Assembly (NCBI GenBank): GCA_947452555.1
Contig: CANGDH010000003.1
Coordinates: forward strand, 1-64,000
Direction of reading: 5' to 3'
DNA from: Bacteroidota bacterium
GTDB taxonomy: Bacteria > Bacteroidota > Bacteroidia > Chitinophagales > Chitinophagaceae
DNA: 64,000 nt
Part shown: one piece after another, positions 36,634 to 45,878 of the stretch
Layout of the letters: each line of letters opens with the position of its first letter
Position numbering within the stretch: the stretch's first letter is position 1
Position numbers and translations under genes: made by a program
The notes under the pieces: generated by a model
Told to the model about the DNA's origin: nothing
Databases searched by the model: none
The model's input: only the letters and a program-made list of their open reading frames with translations

Positions 36634-39168
36634 ATGTCTGAGACAAACACATCACAATTCTGGAAATTAGATGTTAATTATTGGATCAATAATTTATCTA
36701 GTTCTAGTGATGGTTTGTCTCATTTTATTGCTACTAATAGGCTTAATTCAGAAATTAAATCGAAAAGAAAACTATCTCGTTTTCAAAAAGACTTACTCTT
36801 ATTTGCAAGTCAATACAAGAGCCCATTAATGATTCTGCTAATTGGGGCAGTTATTTTATCTGCATTTTTAGGAGATCATTCTGACGTCTATATTATACTA
36901 ACTATTGTATTATCAACTGGAAGCTTAAGTTTTATCCAAGAAAGAAATGCAAGTAAAGTAGTTGAGAAATTGCAATCCATGATCACTATTAAAAGTGAAG
37001 TGTTAAGGGATGGGAATGTGGTTAAGTTAGCTACTAATCTGATTGTTCCTGGGGATATTATATTATTAAAAGCAGGTGACATTGTCCCAGCTGATTGCAT
37101 GTTGATAGAGTTAAACGAGTTGAATGTGAATGAATCAAGTTTGACTGGTGAGTCCTTTCCGGTAAGAAAGGAATTGAAGCCTATTGGGGATATTTCAGAA
37201 TTATCTAACAGAATCAATTGTATTTGGGAAGGTACGCATATTGTAAGTGGCACTGCAAAAGCTTTGGTCATCAATACCGGAGACAACACTATTTTTGGAG
37301 CTATCTCGAGTCAGGCTTCTTTTGCATATGAAACTTCTTTTGAAAAAGGAATTAAGAAATTTGGATACTTCTTAATGACCATTACTTTGTTACTTTCTGT
37401 TTTTATTTTAATAGTTAATTTAAGTGCACATAAAAGCATTGTGGAATCGGCCTTATTTGCATTAGCACTAGCCGTTGGCATGGCTCCGGAATTATTACCA
37501 GCCATTACCACCATAGCTATGAGTGCAGGGGCTAAGAAAATGCTTGAAAAAAAAGTGATTGTTAAAAAATTAACTTCAATTCAAAACTTAGGGGAAGTCA
37601 ATTTACTATGTACCGATAAGACGGGTACCATTACAGAGGGTCGTATTTCTGTTAAAGGGATTGCAGATTTTAGAGGTAACGAATCTGAGCTAGTAAAAAA
37701 ATTAGCATTTTGGAATGCTAGTTTGCAGTCGGGCTATGGAAATCCTATTGACGATGCATTGAAGCAATTGAATCTAGACCCAAAAACAATTCCAGTTAAA
37801 TTAGACGAAGTGCCTTATGATTTCACTAGAAAAAAAATTACAGTATTAGTTGACACACCTATGGGTAGGTTAATGATTACTAAAGGTGCATTTAATGAGA
37901 TTTTAGAAATTTGCACAAAAGTCAAAATAGATGATACAAAAATTATAATAGATAATTCGAACGAAGAAAGTATCATTAAGCACAGTGAAAGCTTGCGCAA
38001 TATTTATGACTCATTCGGATTAGCTGGGTATAGGACTATAGCCATTTGCTATAAGTTTATTGACCAATTAACTATTCAAAGCAAAGAAGAGCAGGATATG
38101 GTTTTCGCAGGGTTTATTCAATTAGAGGATCCTATTAAATCTGATATTATTGATACCATTGCGGCATTGAATCGACTTTCAGTGGAGCTAAAAATAATAA
38201 CTGGCGACAATAAGAATATTGCGATGTCTATTGCTTTAAAATTAGGCATTAAAAATCCTGTATTATTAACTGGCAAAGAAGTGCAGATGTTTAATAATAC
38301 AGACTTGTTATCAAAAATTAATGATACTCATATTTTTGCAGAAGTGGAGCCACAACAAAAGGAGCGTATCATTCAGTTACTTAAAAATTCTTACACCGTT
38401 GCTTATATAGGTGATGGTATCAATGATGTCTCGGCTATTAATATTGCTGATGTTGGCATTTCGGTTGACAATGCTGTTGACATTGCAAAAGAAGCAGCAG
38501 ATTTTGTTTTAATGGAAAAAAATTTAATGGTAATAGTGGATGGTATTCAAGAAGGGAGAAAAACATTTACCAACACTTTAAAATACATATTCATTAATAC
38601 AGGTTCCACTTTTGGGAATATGTTTAGTGTTGTTATCGCATCGCTATACCTCCCTTTCCTACCCATGTTGCCTAAACAAATATTACTTACTAATTTCATC
38701 ACAGACCTTCCTTATTTATCTATTTCTTCAGATAATGTAGATAAAGAACAGATACAAAAGCCGGGCAAATGGGACTTGAAATTGATAAGAAGGTATATGG
38801 TCCTTTTTGGAATACATAGTACATTGTTTGATTTGTGCACGTTCTACATTTTATTAAATATATTGAAAGTAAAAGAAGGAGCTTTCCAAACGGGATGGTT
38901 TGTAGAGTCTATTCTTACCGAGCTACTAATATTATTTATTATTCGGACACCCAATAAATTTTTCAAAAGTAAGCCAGGTAAGTACTTAATCATTTTGAGC
39001 ATTTTGGCACTTATTGTAACGGTGGCATTACCGTATACAGCATTAGGAACACAAGTTGGACTTGTAGCTATGCCTTTGAAATTTTTATTAGTAATGATTT
39101 CGATTGTGCTTGCCTATATAGTGACAGCTGATATGCTTAAGGTATGGTTCTTCAGAAAGTACCAATAG
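36634..39168 (+). CDS. mgtA: P-type Mg2+-transporting ATPase
   Basis: 844 aa, P3B type. Motifs: L-T-G-E-S at 170-174, phosphorylation site D328 in C-T-D-K-T-G-T, G593-D-G-I-N-D hinge, and K-Q-I-L-L-T-N-F-I-T-D-L-P in the last membrane block, which is characteristic of MgtA/MgtB. Ten membrane helices. Imports Mg2+ at the expense of ATP. Its start is 12 nt after the dehydrogenase gene, so the two are probably co-transcribed despite unrelated roles. I see no leader-type riboswitch. Confidence 0.92.
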   Translation: MSETNTSQFWKLDVNYWINNLSSSSDGLSHFIATNRLNSEIKSKRKLSRFQKDLLLFASQYKSPLMILLIGAVILSAFLGDHSDVYIILTIVLSTGSLSFIQERNASKVVEKLQSMITIKSEVLRDGNVVKLATNLIVPGDIILLKAGDIVPADCMLIELNELNVNESSLTGESFPVRKELKPIGDISELSNRINCIWEGTHIVSGTAKALVINTGDNTIFGAISSQASFAYETSFEKGIKKFGYFLMTITLLLSVFILIVNLSAHKSIVESALFALALAVGMAPELLPAITTIAMSAGAKKMLEKKVIVKKLTSIQNLGEVNLLCTDKTGTITEGRISVKGIADFRGNESELVKKLAFWNASLQSGYGNPIDDALKQLNLDPKTIPVKLDEVPYDFTRKKITVLVDTPMGRLMITKGAFNEILEICTKVKIDDTKIIIDNSNEESIIKHSESLRNIYDSFGLAGYRTIAICYKFIDQLTIQSKEEQDMVFAGFIQLEDPIKSDIIDTIAALNRLSVELKIITGDNKNIAMSIALKLGIKNPVLLTGKEVQMFNNTDLLSKINDTHIFAEVEPQQKERIIQLLKNSYTVAYIGDGINDVSAINIADVGISVDNAVDIAKEAADFVLMEKNLMVIVDGIQEGRKTFTNTLKYIFINTGSTFGNMFSVVIASLYLPFLPMLPKQILLTNFITDLPYLSISSDNVDKEQIQKPGKWDLKLIRRYMVLFGIHSTLFDLCTFYILLNILKVKEGAFQTGWFVESILTELLILFIIRTPNKFFKSKPGKYLIILSILALIVTVALPYTALGTQVGLVAMPLKFLLVMISIVLAYIVTADMLKVWFFRKYQ

Positions 39169-39226
39169 TAGTCATAAAGCGTATCTAAAAATTTCCTTTT
39201 TTAGTTAAATGTCTTTCCTTATTCCT

Positions 39227-40063
39227 TTAACCTTTTGGAAAATCTGCCCCCTCGCTTACTTCAGCCCAATTATCAAAATCATTTTTTAATTCTTCTAATT
39301 TAATTCTTGCACCTTTTAAAGCTGCAGCACCTAATAATAAGCGTAGTGGTGGGTTTGCGGTTTCTGTAATTTGAATCATTGCCTTAGCGGCTCTAATTGG
39401 ATCTCCGGGTTGAGCACCACTGTAACCTCTAATATCCCCCATATTCTTCCAAGCTGTACTTTGATAGTCTGCAATATTTTTTGGTCCGTCTTTAGCGGAA
39501 CGACCAGCCCAATCTGTCCTAAAGCCACTCGGCGCTATGATGGTTACATGAATGCCTAGCGGAGCTAATTCTTTATGCAATGATTCGCTTAAGCCGTCTA
39601 CGGCATACTTTGTTGCATTGTAAAATCCAACTCCTGGGAAGGACCTTAAACCACCTATTGATGCTATATTTAAAATATGCCCAGAATTGCGTGAACGCAT
39701 ATGCGGTAATACTTCCTGTGACATTTTGGCTAATCCAAATACATTAATCTCAAACATTTTTCTAATTTCCGCTTCCTCACTTTCTTCAATAGACGCAAAA
39801 TATCCTATGCCGGCATTGTTTACTAATACATCTATCTGCCCAAATTTTTCAATAGTTAATGTAACTGCCTCTTTAATTTCGGAATCATTAGTAACGTCCA
39901 ATGTAACCGCAATGGCAGTTTCTGGGTATTGCTCTATAATATCTTTGATGTCAACAATGCTTCTTGAAGCAACCGCAACTTTATACCCTTGAGTTAGTGC
40001 TTCAAGCGCTAATGCACGTCCAAATCCTGTTGAGCATCCTGTTATTAACCAAACTTTAGTCAT
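39227..40063 (-). CDS. Short-chain dehydrogenase/reductase
   Basis: 278 aa, classical SDR. T-G-C-S-T-G-F-G-R-A-L-A binds the cofactor; N-N-A-G-I-G-Y and the S...Y-N-A-T-K active site (Y-x-x-x-K) are intact. The D in V-T-L-D-V-T-N is the adenine-binding residue. The T-G-C-S-T-G-F-G variant is typical of oxidoreductases annotated as retinol-dehydrogenase-like. Substrate unknown. Divergent from the hydroxylase gene at 40153. Confidence 0.92.
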   Translation of the reverse strand: MTKVWLITGCSTGFGRALALEALTQGYKVAVASRSIVDIKDIIEQYPETAIAVTLDVTNDSEIKEAVTLTIEKFGQIDVLVNNAGIGYFASIEESEEAEIRKMFEINVFGLAKMSQEVLPHMRSRNSGHILNIASIGGLRSFPGVGFYNATKYAVDGLSESLHKELAPLGIHVTIIAPSGFRTDWAGRSAKDGPKNIADYQSTAWKNMGDIRGYSGAQPGDPIRAAKAMIQITETANPPLRLLLGAAALKGARIKLEELKNDFDNWAEVSEGADFPKG

Positions 40064-40152
40064 TTATTTTTTTTGCAATTTAGCTAAAAGCCGATGAAGT
40101 AATTTACTTTTTAAGTAACTTTTGTTCAAGAAATAAAAATTAAATAAACCAT

Positions 40153-41130
40153 ATGGAGATTATTAAAATTATAACTGAAAACATTAAAGGTTTCTTTGGC
40201 ATGGGAGGGCTAATCCAAATTATTAAAAGTGGCAATTATTCAACACTATTGACCTATGATGGAATCACTACTGCCATTGGTCCTATATTGCCAGTAGTTT
40301 TAGTTTTAGAATTAGCGAGGGGATTATTATATAAGAAGTTTAAAGTGATTGCTTATAAAATACCATTCTTTACATATGTGCTTAATTCAATTATAGGAAG
40401 ATATCTTTCAATTGGAATGACCATGTTTTGTATTGGTTTATTTGAACGACATGCTTTAGTTAAAATGCCTTTTAATTGGTATGGCTTTGTTATTGGTTAT
40501 GTTATATGGGAGTTTGCACATTTTATTTATCATTATCTAGCACATAAAGTGAGATTGTTTTGGTGTTTGCATGCTTCACATCATGCACCAACTAATATGA
40601 ATTTATCAGTTTCCTATGCGCACTTCTTTTTAGAAGGACCATATGCTGACATTATTAGAACTTCAATATGCATTTTTGCAGGTGTGCCACCTCCAATGTT
40701 ATTCGCAATTATGTTTATAGACGGGACTTGGGGTTCTTTTATTCATATTGGTGAATCTCTTTTGAAAAATGCAAGCCTTGGATTTATAGGAAATTTTATA
40801 CTTACACCTTCGCATCATAGAGTGCATCATGCAAAGAATACCGAATATATGGATACCAATTTCTGTAATTTATTAAATATCTGGGATCGACTTTTTAAAA
40901 CCTATCAGCCAGAAAAATCAACTATTAAGATTGAATATGGAACAACTAGAACAATCAAACCTGATAGTTTTTTAGATGCTTATTTTGGCGAAATTATTTC
41001 CTTATCTAAAGACGTATACAATGCGCCTGGAATAGCAAACAAAATACTTTACATATTTATGCCACCAGGATGGAGTCATACTGGAGACCATAAAACTGCT
41101 ACAGTTATGAAATTGAATGCGAAAGCCTAA
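40153..41130 (+). CDS. Fatty acid hydroxylase/sterol desaturase family membrane enzyme
   Basis: 325 aa, with four or more helices. The eight-histidine pattern is complete: H-x4-H in H-Y-L-A-H, H-A-S-H-H, and the C-terminal H-H-R-V-H-H-A. A di-iron, O2-dependent hydroxylation of a lipid is expected. Bacterial relatives act on sterols, carotenoids or sphingolipid-type chains; I cannot tell which applies here. Confidence 0.9.
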   Translation: MEIIKIITENIKGFFGMGGLIQIIKSGNYSTLLTYDGITTAIGPILPVVLVLELARGLLYKKFKVIAYKIPFFTYVLNSIIGRYLSIGMTMFCIGLFERHALVKMPFNWYGFVIGYVIWEFAHFIYHYLAHKVRLFWCLHASHHAPTNMNLSVSYAHFFLEGPYADIIRTSICIFAGVPPPMLFAIMFIDGTWGSFIHIGESLLKNASLGFIGNFILTPSHHRVHHAKNTEYMDTNFCNLLNIWDRLFKTYQPEKSTIKIEYGTTRTIKPDSFLDAYFGEIISLSKDVYNAPGIANKILYIFMPPGWSHTGDHKTATVMKLNAKA

Positions 41131-41140
41131 TTATTTATCG

Positions 41141-41148
41141 TAAATTTG
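41141..41148 (+). promoter_or_regulatory. -7 promoter element of phnA
   Basis: TAAATTTG, a full match to TAnnTTTG, 37 nt before the ATG at 41186. Confidence 0.55.
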
Positions 41149-41185
41149 CGCCGATTCTAATTTATCAATCAATTCAAATTGAACT

Positions 41186-41752
41186 ATGAAATCTACCCTT
41201 GGAAATAATCTAAAAGAAAGATCAGAAGGATTATGTGAACTTTGCGCTACCAACCAAGCCACTTGTGCTTATGCGGTGAGTCCTAAAAGTAATGACGTTA
41301 TTGAAAACGAAGTTGCTTTATGCGACACTTGTGTATCTATCATTGAAGGAGCAGACGCTGGAAGTCATTGGCAGTGCTTAGCAGGTAGTATTTGGAACAC
41401 TGAACCAAGTGTACAAGCCTTAAGTTATAGAATTTTGTATGGGGTAAAAGATCAAGAATGGGCTAGTGAAATAATTAGTTCAGTTGAATTAGATGAGACA
41501 GTTGTTACTTGGGCAGAATCTGCTTATCAAGTTTCAGCATTGCATGTTGATAGCAATGGCACTCCTTTAGAAAGTGGAGATACTATAGTTTTAACGCAAC
41601 AGTTAAACGTTAAAGGCGCCAATTTTATGGCACCTAAGGGAACTATTGTAAGAAAGATAAGATTAGTTCCAGACAATGCAGAACAGATAGAGGGTAAGGT
41701 AAACGGGGACACTATCGTAATTTTAACAAAATTTGTTAAGAAATCAGTATAG
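41186..41752 (+). CDS. yjdM: PhnA/YjdM-like zinc-ribbon protein
   Basis: 188 aa. A zinc ribbon is formed by C17-E-L-C20 and C46-D-T-C49. The C-terminal half has the PhnA domain (D-S-N-G-T-P-L-E-S-G-D-T-I-V-L, V-K-G-x-x-x-x-x-K-G-T-I-V-R-K-I, E-G-K-V-N-G-D-T-I-V-I-L-T-K-F-V-K-K). Despite the old name, a role in phosphonate use is not established. Extra residues between the ribbon and the domain are usual in Bacteroidota. A terminator follows. Confidence 0.87.
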   Translation: MKSTLGNNLKERSEGLCELCATNQATCAYAVSPKSNDVIENEVALCDTCVSIIEGADAGSHWQCLAGSIWNTEPSVQALSYRILYGVKDQEWASEIISSVELDETVVTWAESAYQVSALHVDSNGTPLESGDTIVLTQQLNVKGANFMAPKGTIVRKIRLVPDNAEQIEGKVNGDTIVILTKFVKKSV

Positions 41753-41781
41753 ATTCAGTTTACATTTTTTTATAATATTAG

Positions 41782-41810
41782 ACCACTTACTAGATTGTAA
41801 GTGGTTTTTT
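41782..41810 (+). terminator. Rho-independent terminator after phnA
   Basis: ACCACTTAC (41782-41790) pairs with GTAAGTGGT (41797-41805), followed by T5. Confidence 0.88.
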
Positions 41811-41821
41811 ATTGACTAGAA

Positions 41822-41854
41822 TCAATGAAAAACTAGACTTGCGTCAATGAAAAA
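41822..41854 (+). repeat. Direct repeats with 22-bp period
   Basis: TCAATGAAAAA at 41822-41832 and 41844-41854, two helical turns apart, 40-75 nt before the beta-helix lipoprotein gene. ATTGACT also occurs twice (41811-41817, 41861-41867). Possible binding site for a regulator. Confidence 0.35.
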
Positions 41855-41897
41855 TTTCTAATTGACTTTTATTTTCATTCTCAACTAAATTCATCCA

Positions 41898-43298
41898 ATG
41901 AGAATATTTACCCCCGCAAATGTTTTATTGATCGCGTCCCTTTTTGGATGCGCAAAAATAGAAACCGCCCAAGTTATGACTAAGTCAAGCCAAGTATCTA
42001 TAGATACTAATCGAGTTAAATCAAATGCATTGGCAACTGCTAAAAAGTATTATGTGGACCCTGCTTCTACAGCTACTACTTCCAATGGAACATTAGCTTA
42101 CCCATTTAAAACCATCAGTCAAGTAAATAATACCGCATTATATGCAGGAGATTCGGTATTTTTTAAAAGGGGTTTAACGTTTACGGGAAGGCTTTATATT
42201 AGTAAATCTGGAACAGTTGACAATCCAATTGTTTTTACTAATTATGGTACTAGTTCCTCATTGCCAATTTTTGATAATGCTATTTCTAACGTAGTAACAA
42301 TTGCGAATGCAAAATATGTTGAACTAAACGGTATTAAAATTATTGACAATACGATGAGTTTTACTGATCATTCCATTCAGGCAAAAATCAGTTATGCAAT
42401 AATTTTAAATAATTCAAGTTATTGTACCATTAGTAATTGTGATATTTCTTTAGTAGGTGTTGGTATTGAGTTAGCACCTAATTCAAATTTTAATATTATA
42501 AAGAAAAATTCAATCACAAATTTACGTATGGTAAAAAATACGCCAACTACAATAAATGCAAATGATGATTTTGGTGCCAATGGAATAGTTGTAGAAAGTT
42601 CAAATAATATCATAACCGGAAATAGATTTGAAGATTGCTGGGCTAATAGTTACGACTATTTGTTTGATGGTGGCGCCATTGAGTTGTATGGCACTGCGAT
42701 TAGCAATAACCGTATTGCATATAATGCTGTTTTAAATAGTTGTGGATTTGTAGAAGTGGGAAGTAGTACAAATGGAATTTGTGACAATACCGTAGTGGCA
42801 TACAATAAAATTATCAATTCAGCCGGCACGGGTACCTTTCAAACTTCGGGAACTTTTGCTGTCAAAATAAGCGGCTTTCAATATTATAATAATAATTTCA
42901 TAGAGACGGTGAAACAGTTTACAAAACCATCTTTTTTGTTTTATAGTTCACTTAAAACCCCACCTGCTGGTTTAGTTGTTTTAAAAAATAATTTATTTTG
43001 GTTGTCATCTGGAGTGAATATATTTCCTTCCTATTTTAATAATGCTTCAGTGGATCATAGCAACAATATATTTCGACTAGGAGTTGGAATAACTGGCATT
43101 ACTTTAAATACAAGTGAACTGCTTAGTAATAGTCTTAATTTATTTACTAATACTTCTGGCTCACCAAGCAATTGGGATTATACTTTATTGTCAGGCTCTC
43201 CTCTTATAAACTTTGGAATCAATGTAGGCTTTGGCAATGACTATAATGGCAATCCAATAATTAGTAGTCCAGATGCCGGTATACTTGAGAAGAATTAA
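41898..43298 (+). CDS. Right-handed beta-helix lipoprotein
   Basis: 466 aa. The signal peptide ends in a lipobox (A-S-L-F-G-C). Y-Y-V-D-P-A-S-T-A-T-T-S-N-G-T-L-A-Y-P-F-K-T-I starts a parallel beta-helix, followed by asparagine-rich rungs with regular I-x-x-N periodicity (Y-C-T-I-S-N-C-D-I-S, N-I-I-T-G-N-R-F-E). The fold is common in polysaccharide lyases and surface adhesins. Catalytic residues are not evident. It is a second, unrelated copy of this fold in the window. Confidence 0.8.
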   Translation: MRIFTPANVLLIASLFGCAKIETAQVMTKSSQVSIDTNRVKSNALATAKKYYVDPASTATTSNGTLAYPFKTISQVNNTALYAGDSVFFKRGLTFTGRLYISKSGTVDNPIVFTNYGTSSSLPIFDNAISNVVTIANAKYVELNGIKIIDNTMSFTDHSIQAKISYAIILNNSSYCTISNCDISLVGVGIELAPNSNFNIIKKNSITNLRMVKNTPTTINANDDFGANGIVVESSNNIITGNRFEDCWANSYDYLFDGGAIELYGTAISNNRIAYNAVLNSCGFVEVGSSTNGICDNTVVAYNKIINSAGTGTFQTSGTFAVKISGFQYYNNNFIETVKQFTKPSFLFYSSLKTPPAGLVVLKNNLFWLSSGVNIFPSYFNNASVDHSNNIFRLGVGITGITLNTSELLSNSLNLFTNTSGSPSNWDYTLLSGSPLINFGINVGFGNDYNGNPIISSPDAGILEKN

Positions 43299-43326
43299 AA
43301 AGTTCAATTTTAGTTCTAAAAATGTA

Positions 43327-43878
43327 TTATAGCGAATCAAATTTAAAATAGCCTAAATGTAATTCGTCATTAACTAATTTGCTTGCGGGGCTTAAATTTA
43401 TTTGATATTTTGTTTTTGTAGCTTCATTCAAAATTTCATTTACATTATAAATATCATCTACATCAACACCATACTTATCATCAACATGTGAACTTGCGCC
43501 TTCAAAATTAGTATGCTTAAAAAACGCCGACTGCTTGGAGATACTTATTGCTTTAGCCATATCTGTTGCAGCAATAACCATTTTATAATGAAATTCCTCA
43601 AATTCATCTTTTTTGTATCCTCCTAAATTAATGAAATACAATTGATGACTAGCAGCTATTGACGGTTTGGATTTCTCTATTATTGTTATATTTTGACCAT
43701 TTACTTGAGTCACTTCTCTCCAGCCGTCAACATGCATTTTACCCTTTGCTTCTGGCCAGAATTGTTTCATCTCCGATTTTAAATCCCTTAATTCGTTCGC
43801 AATGCCAAAGAACATGTCATGCTGTTCAGTATGTCTTCCCTTGGGTTTGCATCCAATTAATACCATAAATAGTTTCAT
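43327..43878 (-). CDS. DUF1543 domain protein
   Basis: 183 aa, cytoplasmic. L-I-G-C-K-P-K-G-R-H-T-E-Q-H-D-M-F-F-G and D-G-W-R-E-V match DUF1543, as does Y-F-I-N-L-G-G-Y in the second half. The family is short, widespread and uncharacterised. Monocistronic. Confidence 0.82.
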   Translation of the reverse strand: MKLFMVLIGCKPKGRHTEQHDMFFGIANELRDLKSEMKQFWPEAKGKMHVDGWREVTQVNGQNITIIEKSKPSIAASHQLYFINLGGYKKDEFEEFHYKMVIAATDMAKAISISKQSAFFKHTNFEGASSHVDDKYGVDVDDIYNVNEILNEATKTKYQINLSPASKLVNDELHLGYFKFDSL

Positions 43879-43928
43879 GTATCTAATTTAAATAAAAGTA
43901 CCTTTATGCTTCGAAAAAACAAATTATT

Positions 43929-45107
43929 TTGAAATTTATAGACTTAGGACTTGATCAACGAATATTAGACGGAATTGACGCAATGGGTTATGAAACTGCA
44001 ACACCTGTGCAACAACAGGTAATGGTGCCAATTTTGGAGGGCAAAGATATTATTGCCGCGGCTCAAACAGGGACTGGGAAAACAGCAGCGTTTTTATTAC
44101 CATTATTACACAGGCTCATCACCTCTCCACATCATGCGGGAGACATAAATGCTTTAATTATAGTTCCAACTCGCGAATTAGCCATTCAAATTGCTGAAGG
44201 ACTGGAAGGACTAGCTTATTTTACAGATGTTAGTTCTATTGCAGTTTATGGTGGAGGAGACGGTAATTCCTTTGCAGCAGAGAAGAAAGCTTTAACAACA
44301 GGTGCCGATATAGTAGTTTGTACTCCAGGAAGAATGATTGCACATTTAAATATGGGCTATGTAAAACTAAAAGGTCTCAAGTATTTGGTTTTAGATGAAG
44401 CAGATAGAATGTTGGACATGGGATTTAATGATGATATTGCAAAAATCATTACTTATTTACCCGCAGAGCGACAGAACTTATTATTCTCAGCAACAATGCC
44501 GCAAAAAATGCGCGCTTTAGCTAATAAAATTTTAAGAAATCCGGTTGAAATTAATATCGCAATCTCAAAGCCACCAGAACAAATTGTTCAAAAGGCATTT
44601 GTAGTGTATGAAGCACAGAAAGTCGGAATTATCAAGGATATGCTTCGTTCCAAAAAGTATACTAAAGTAATTGTTTTTTGTTCTAAAAAGCAAAATGTAA
44701 AAACCTTAACTGCCGAATTAAAAAGAGCCAATCTAGCTGCCGAGGAAATCCATTCCGATTTAGATCAAAAAAGCAGAGAGCAATATTTGCAAGATTTCAG
44801 AAATCAAAAGGTCAATATTTTAGTGGCTACAGATATATTAAGTAGAGGAATTGACATTGAAGACATTGACCTAGTTATTAATTACGATGTCCCTAATGAC
44901 GGGGAAGACTATATTCACCGAATTGGAAGAACTGCTAGAGCAGCCACTTCAGGTACCGCATTCACTTTGGTTAGCGAAAAAGAGCAAAATAAGTTCGCTG
45001 ACATTGAAGAATTATTGGGTGCGCCAGTATTAAAAGGTACGGTTCCTGAAAATTTTGGACCTACTCCAAATTACAATCCAAGACCTAGAAAGCCGCAAAG
45101 AAGGTAG
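43929..45107 (+). CDS. DEAD-box RNA helicase, RhlE-like
   Basis: 392 aa from a TTG at 43929; the frame begins K-F-I-D-L-G-L-D directly after it. All motifs are present: Q motif (T-P-V-Q-Q-Q), A-Q-T-G-T-G-K-T, P-T-R-E-L-A, T-P-G-R, D-E-A-D, S-A-T, and in the second domain R-G-I-D-I and H-R-I-G-R-T-A-R. The short basic tail ending P-R-K-P-Q-R-R fits RhlE. Roles are ribosome assembly, RNA decay and cold adaptation. Confidence 0.93.
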   Translation: MKFIDLGLDQRILDGIDAMGYETATPVQQQVMVPILEGKDIIAAAQTGTGKTAAFLLPLLHRLITSPHHAGDINALIIVPTRELAIQIAEGLEGLAYFTDVSSIAVYGGGDGNSFAAEKKALTTGADIVVCTPGRMIAHLNMGYVKLKGLKYLVLDEADRMLDMGFNDDIAKIITYLPAERQNLLFSATMPQKMRALANKILRNPVEINIAISKPPEQIVQKAFVVYEAQKVGIIKDMLRSKKYTKVIVFCSKKQNVKTLTAELKRANLAAEEIHSDLDQKSREQYLQDFRNQKVNILVATDILSRGIDIEDIDLVINYDVPNDGEDYIHRIGRTARAATSGTAFTLVSEKEQNKFADIEELLGAPVLKGTVPENFGPTPNYNPRPRKPQRR

Positions 45108-45160
45108 AATAAATGAAATTCGGTTATTTGGTAAGCTAACCTTATTGAAGTCATTATATT

Positions 45161-45193
45161 AAAAAGGGATGCGTATAACACGCATCCCTTTTT
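45161..45193. terminator. Bidirectional terminator between convergent genes
   Basis: Perfect 14-bp stem: AAAAAGGGATGCGT (45161-45174) with ACGCATCCCTTTTT (45180-45193), 5-nt loop. It has A and T runs on both sides, so it serves both the helicase and the hmuY-like gene. Confidence 0.93.
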
Positions 45194-45230
45194 ACTTGGA
45201 GGAAATGAAATTGACGCTAATCAAATTTAC

Positions 45231-45878
45231 TTAGAAAGTTTTTGTTCCGTTTGATTGGTAACTATATCTGAATGTATAATAACGTTGCTTGCTAGCTTTA
45301 TCAGCATCAGTAGCTGTTGTAGCTAATGTAGTCCCACCTTTGTAATAACAAGAAATTTCAATTTTAGCATATTTACCAGAAGCGGTTCTAATAACTAGTA
45401 CTCTTCCAGCTAATGGTGTAATAATATTATTGATTGGGTCATAAGTATACCAGCCCTTTCCACTTCCAGTTGTGATTGCATAAGTAGGGGCATTGTCTGT
45501 TTTAAATACAGAATCTGCAGAAATAGTTTTTAAGTCATCAAATAATCCTGTAAATACAAATCCACCACCCATGCCTGAACCACTTGTTCCTGCATTTGTT
45601 AAAATCCTGGTGCCTAAGAAAGCTACATCCCATTTTGTGGAAGCGCTATCTGTGTTTGGAACAATCGCATTCTTTTCAAGACTGTAAAAAGTATATTTCC
45701 CTGCACCATAAGGTCCTGTAGGGCCATTGCCAATAATGGTATCTGCCATTAAATCTTTTACCGCGTAGGTAGTTGTTGTAACTACTGGAGTTACAGTGGT
45801 AGTACTAGACTTTGAACAAGAGAAGAGTACTATGCTCAATGCTAAAATTTGTAAACTGCCCAGGATTGCTTTTTTCAT
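45231..45878 (-). CDS. hmuY: HmuY-like haem-binding lipoprotein
   Basis: 215 aa. The lipobox is I-V-L-F-S-C, followed by a Ser/Thr-rich linker. The mature domain has the HmuY all-beta pattern (Y-T-F-Y-S-L-E, K-W-D-V-A-F-L-G-T-R, G-K-G-W-Y-T-Y, Y-A-K-I-E-I-S-C-Y-Y, Y-Y-T-F-R-Y-S-Y). In Porphyromonas, HmuY captures haem and passes it to HmuR. Here it overlaps the upstream TonB receptor gene by 4 nt, so they are translationally coupled. The haem-ligand histidines are not obvious in this sequence. Confidence 0.82.
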   Translation of the reverse strand: MKKAILGSLQILALSIVLFSCSKSSTTTVTPVVTTTTYAVKDLMADTIIGNGPTGPYGAGKYTFYSLEKNAIVPNTDSASTKWDVAFLGTRILTNAGTSGSGMGGGFVFTGLFDDLKTISADSVFKTDNAPTYAITTGSGKGWYTYDPINNIITPLAGRVLVIRTASGKYAKIEISCYYKGGTTLATTATDADKASKQRYYTFRYSYQSNGTKTF

